This document shows positions 6,346-8,246 of a DNA stretch of 8,246 nt, piece after piece. The notes beneath the pieces are model-generated. The model did no database searches and had not been told where the DNA came from. It was given only the letters and a program-made list of their open reading frames with translations. The number at the start of each line of letters is the position of its first letter. The first letter of the stretch is position 1. The translations under genes were made by a program, and so were the position numbers. Source of the DNA: an uncultured Chitinophagaceae bacterium. Lineage in GTDB: Bacteria > Bacteroidota > Bacteroidia > Chitinophagales > Chitinophagaceae. The stretch lies in the NCBI GenBank assembly GCA_934502905.1, contig CAKSVK010000153.1:1-8246 (forward strand), in the 5' to 3' direction.

Positions 6346-7584
6346 TCACAGGCTGTCCCTTAAGGTGATGATCCGTGCGAGCTTTTTCAATGCCGTCTCG
6401 TGATCCCTCACATAGGGGTTGGTTTTATCCCACACATAACCCGCCAGCACGGAACATATCTGCCGCTTGATCACGGGATCCTGGTTATCTGCAAAAAATA
6501 TAGTGTCGAGTGTACCTTCATACCAGGCCATGACATAGGAACGGAAGGTATTGACGCCCTGCATCATGATATCCATATACTCGGCATTCCAGTCCACGCT
6601 TTCTCCTTTTAACTTCTTTATGACGAGCTTACCCGCGATCTGGCTGGACACCGTGGCCAGTGTCACGCCTGAAGAAAATACAGGATCCAGGAACTCAGTC
6701 ACGTTGCCCGTCAGCACAAACCCGTTCCCGAAAAAGCGGTCCGTGGTAGCAGACCAGGATTGTAATATCCTGGGATCAAATACCAGCTCCACATTTTCAA
6801 ATCTTTCCGCTATATCCTTCTCTGAAGCCAGCATGGCACGGTATTGCTCTTCCGGCGTACCGCTGAATCTTTCAAAGAAAGAAGGATCGCCTACAAACCC
6901 TACCGAAGTAATGCCGTTGGAGAAGGGAATGATCCATATCCACACTCCTTTTTCATGCACGACAATGGTAATGCGGTTAGGCTCATCCGACATCAGCCGT
7001 TTTTTGTCTACGGTATGTGCGAACAATGCTTTCCGGGCAGGAAGGTTGGAAGGCTTTTCCATATTGAACAAACGGGGGATCACCCGTCCGTACCCGCTGC
7101 CGTCTATAATAAAGCGGGCCTCTATATAACGCTTGCTGCCGTCAGCGCTTTCCACTGTTGTCACCGAACGCCCGTCCTCATCAAATTTAATATCTGTTAC
7201 CGTCGTTTCATAATCGATAGGCACGCCCATTTTCTCCACGGTATTTGCCAGCGTGGTGTCGAAATCAGCTCTGGGCACCTGGAAGGCCCATTTCCAGCCA
7301 TCGGTAAACTGGTCTGCAAACTTATAGTCGCAGACCTTCCCGTTTTTCACAAACTTCGCCCCGGTCTTCTCCTGGTATCCTCTTGCTTTCACCGCATCCA
7401 GGAACTTCGCTTCTTCCAACGCTTCCATACATCGCGGCAAAAGGCTTTCACCTATCACAAAGCGTGGAAATTTCATTTTTTCGACGATCCGCACATTATA
7501 ACCTGCCTGGTGTACGATAGAAGCCGCTACTGTTCCTGAAGGACCCGCCCCTATGACCAACACATCTGTTTTTTCCGTTTGCAT
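6346..7584 (-). CDS. FAD-dependent oxidoreductase of the flavin-dependent halogenase type
   Basis: The 412-residue protein opens with a dinucleotide-binding Rossmann motif (DVLVIGAGPSG, residues 7-17). GESLLP (45-50) and a QVPRADFD segment (102-109) follow, as in FAD monooxygenase- and halogenase-fold enzymes. WIWIIP at 215-220 fits the WxWxIP signature of flavin-dependent halogenases. Lys73 in the context EKTGAKF lies where phenol- and pyrrole-type halogenases keep KxGAxF and is a candidate catalytic lysine. The C-terminal FAD contact reads LTGNVTEFLDPVFSSGV (291-307), with Asn294 where the usual GD motif has Asp. The enzyme is cytoplasmic and would chlorinate or oxidise an aromatic substrate with reduced FAD from another protein. 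It follows the methyltransferase by 24 bp, clearly in one operon, and ends it. The pair suggests tailoring in a flexirubin/aryl-polyene pigment cluster, but this is inference. A geranylgeranyl-reductase-like oxidoreductase is the alternative. Confidence 0.85.
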   Translation of the reverse strand: MQTEKTDVLVIGAGPSGTVAASIVHQAGYNVRIVEKMKFPRFVIGESLLPRCMEALEEAKFLDAVKARGYQEKTGAKFVKNGKVCDYKFADQFTDGWKWAFQVPRADFDTTLANTVEKMGVPIDYETTVTDIKFDEDGRSVTTVESADGSKRYIEARFIIDGSGYGRVIPRLFNMEKPSNLPARKALFAHTVDKKRLMSDEPNRITIVVHEKGVWIWIIPFSNGITSVGFVGDPSFFERFSGTPEEQYRAMLASEKDIAERFENVELVFDPRILQSWSATTDRFFGNGFVLTGNVTEFLDPVFSSGVTLATVSSQIAGKLVIKKLKGESVDWNAEYMDIMMQGVNTFRSYVMAWYEGTLDTIFFADNQDPVIKRQICSVLAGYVWDKTNPYVRDHETALKKLARIITLRDSL

Positions 7585-7608
7585 ATCCGTTGTTTAACAA
7601 TGAACTGA

Positions 7609-8246
7609 TTAATTTTTCTTCTTCTTACACTTCAGCAAGGTATGGCTCAACCCGATCCCATCCACCGATTCCACGACTTCAAAGCCGGCATCTTCAATAC
7701 ATTTGATAAATACCTTTGAATCGTACATCTGGCTGTTGCCATTTGCTATCGCTGTAAAATAGATAGAGGTCTGCTGCAGGCAAAATGCCGCGGTCTCAAA
7801 CCGCTGCCTGTCCCAGAAGGCTTCCAGTATCATGATATATCCGTCATCGCCGATAGCGGCGCCACATCTTTTCATAATAGACACGATCTCTTCCTCGGAA
7901 AAACAATCCAGGAACTGGCTCATCCACACGGCATCAAAGCCGGTGGGAAACGGCTGCGATTCATCCAGCACATTTACCGGTATAAAAGATACCCTGTCTG
8001 CTATACCGGCTTCTTCAATCTTCTTTTTAGCTACATTCAACTGCCCCGGCAGATCCATGATGGTAACATGAATGTCCGCCGCATATTTTAATGATGCTAT
8101 GGCCCACTTGCCGGTATTACCACCTATTTCCAGCAGGTTCTTCACGCCGCCCTTATATACATGCTGCAGCACCAGCGGAAAAGCAATGTCGGAAAAATAA
8201 TGATCAAACCCAAACCAGCTTTTCTGGATATGCGACGGTAGTTGCG
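7609..8246 (-). CDS. SAM-dependent methyltransferase of the O-methyltransferase type (5' end outside window)
   Basis: The frame is open to the right edge (codons from 8244), giving 211 residues and a TAA at 7609-7611. A GTG at 8172 could start a shorter product, but the upstream codons (QLPSHIQKSWFGFDHYFSDI, then AFPL) are typical protein, so the gene continues beyond the window. SAM motif I is EIGGNTG (visible residues 39-45), with the post-I acidic residue Asp65 in TIMDLPG. This layout resembles the plant-type/hydroxyindole O-methyltransferase family. Where that family has LHDW with a catalytic His, this protein reads FLDCFSEEE (112-120), so His is replaced by Asp114. It ends in a lysine-rich tail (LLKCKKKKN). 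The gene lies 24 bp before the halogenase-like gene in an operon and probably tailors the same aromatic product. Family fairly sure; substrate unknown. Confidence 0.88.
   Translation of the reverse strand, partial: QLPSHIQKSWFGFDHYFSDIAFPLVLQHVYKGGVKNLLEIGGNTGKWAIASLKYAADIHVTIMDLPGQLNVAKKKIEEAGIADRVSFIPVNVLDESQPFPTGFDAVWMSQFLDCFSEEEIVSIMKRCGAAIGDDGYIMILEAFWDRQRFETAAFCLQQTSIYFTAIANGNSQMYDSKVFIKCIEDAGFEVVESVDGIGLSHTLLKCKKKKN

Noticed and set aside
6844..7539. Long plus-strand open frame (231 codons) opposite the halogenase-like gene
   Set aside because: Its product is rich in Cys and His with no domain pattern; it is an antisense shadow of a gene with clear motifs.
8170..8172. GTG as the true start of the methyltransferase
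   Set aside because: Codons upstream to the window edge stay open and encode a normal-looking protein segment, so the gene is cut by the window instead of starting here.

Overview
The window looks like chromosomal DNA from a Bacteroidota bacterium, most likely of the Chitinophaga/Chitinophagaceae type. The reasons are a TonB-dependent receptor with an N-terminal carboxypeptidase-regulatory-like domain, a DUF2807/GIN-type secreted protein, weak or absent Shine-Dalgarno sequences, and one promoter that fits the Bacteroidota consensus (TTTG, 20-nt spacer, TAnnTTTG). The assignment rests on gene style only; no database was searched.

Left part (1-1602). The 3' end of an unidentified reading frame enters from the left edge and stops at 119, with a 7-bp hairpin over its stop. 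A plus-strand gene for an unrecognised lipoprotein with C-terminal TPR-like helices follows (402-1460). It faces the receptor gene tail to tail across a 142-bp spacer.

Centre (1603-5017). A 786-residue TonB-dependent receptor lies on the minus strand. Its leader carries a clear TPP (THI-box) riboswitch at about 4060-4150, downstream of a consensus promoter. The receptor is therefore very probably the outer-membrane importer for thiamin or a thiamin precursor, shut down when cellular TPP is high. It stands alone: no pnuT-like permease or thiamin kinase follows it. The leader between aptamer and start codon holds a terminator-like helix that overlaps the aptamer's 3' end, and a second hairpin close to the start codon. 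Divergent from it is a secreted GIN-domain protein built on a repeating Ser-Gly-Ala/Ser-Ser-Asp motif about every 19 residues, which suggests a parallel beta-helix.

Right-centre (5018-6345). A strong 12-bp hairpin with a T tract separates the GIN gene from a convergent, exported calcineurin-like metallophosphoesterase. The 337-bp gap behind that gene holds a short open stretch that faintly resembles the N-terminus of an IS982-type transposase.

Right part (6346-8246). Two minus-strand genes 24 bp apart form the end of an operon entering from the right: a SAM methyltransferase (5' end cut by the window) and an FAD-dependent enzyme with flavin-halogenase signatures (GxGxxG, GES, a lysine in a KxGAxF context, WxWxIP). 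This pairing is what I would expect at the edge of a flexirubin/aryl-polyene pigment cluster, but the core ketosynthase, DarA/DarB and ammonia-lyase genes would lie outside the window, so the pathway is inferred.
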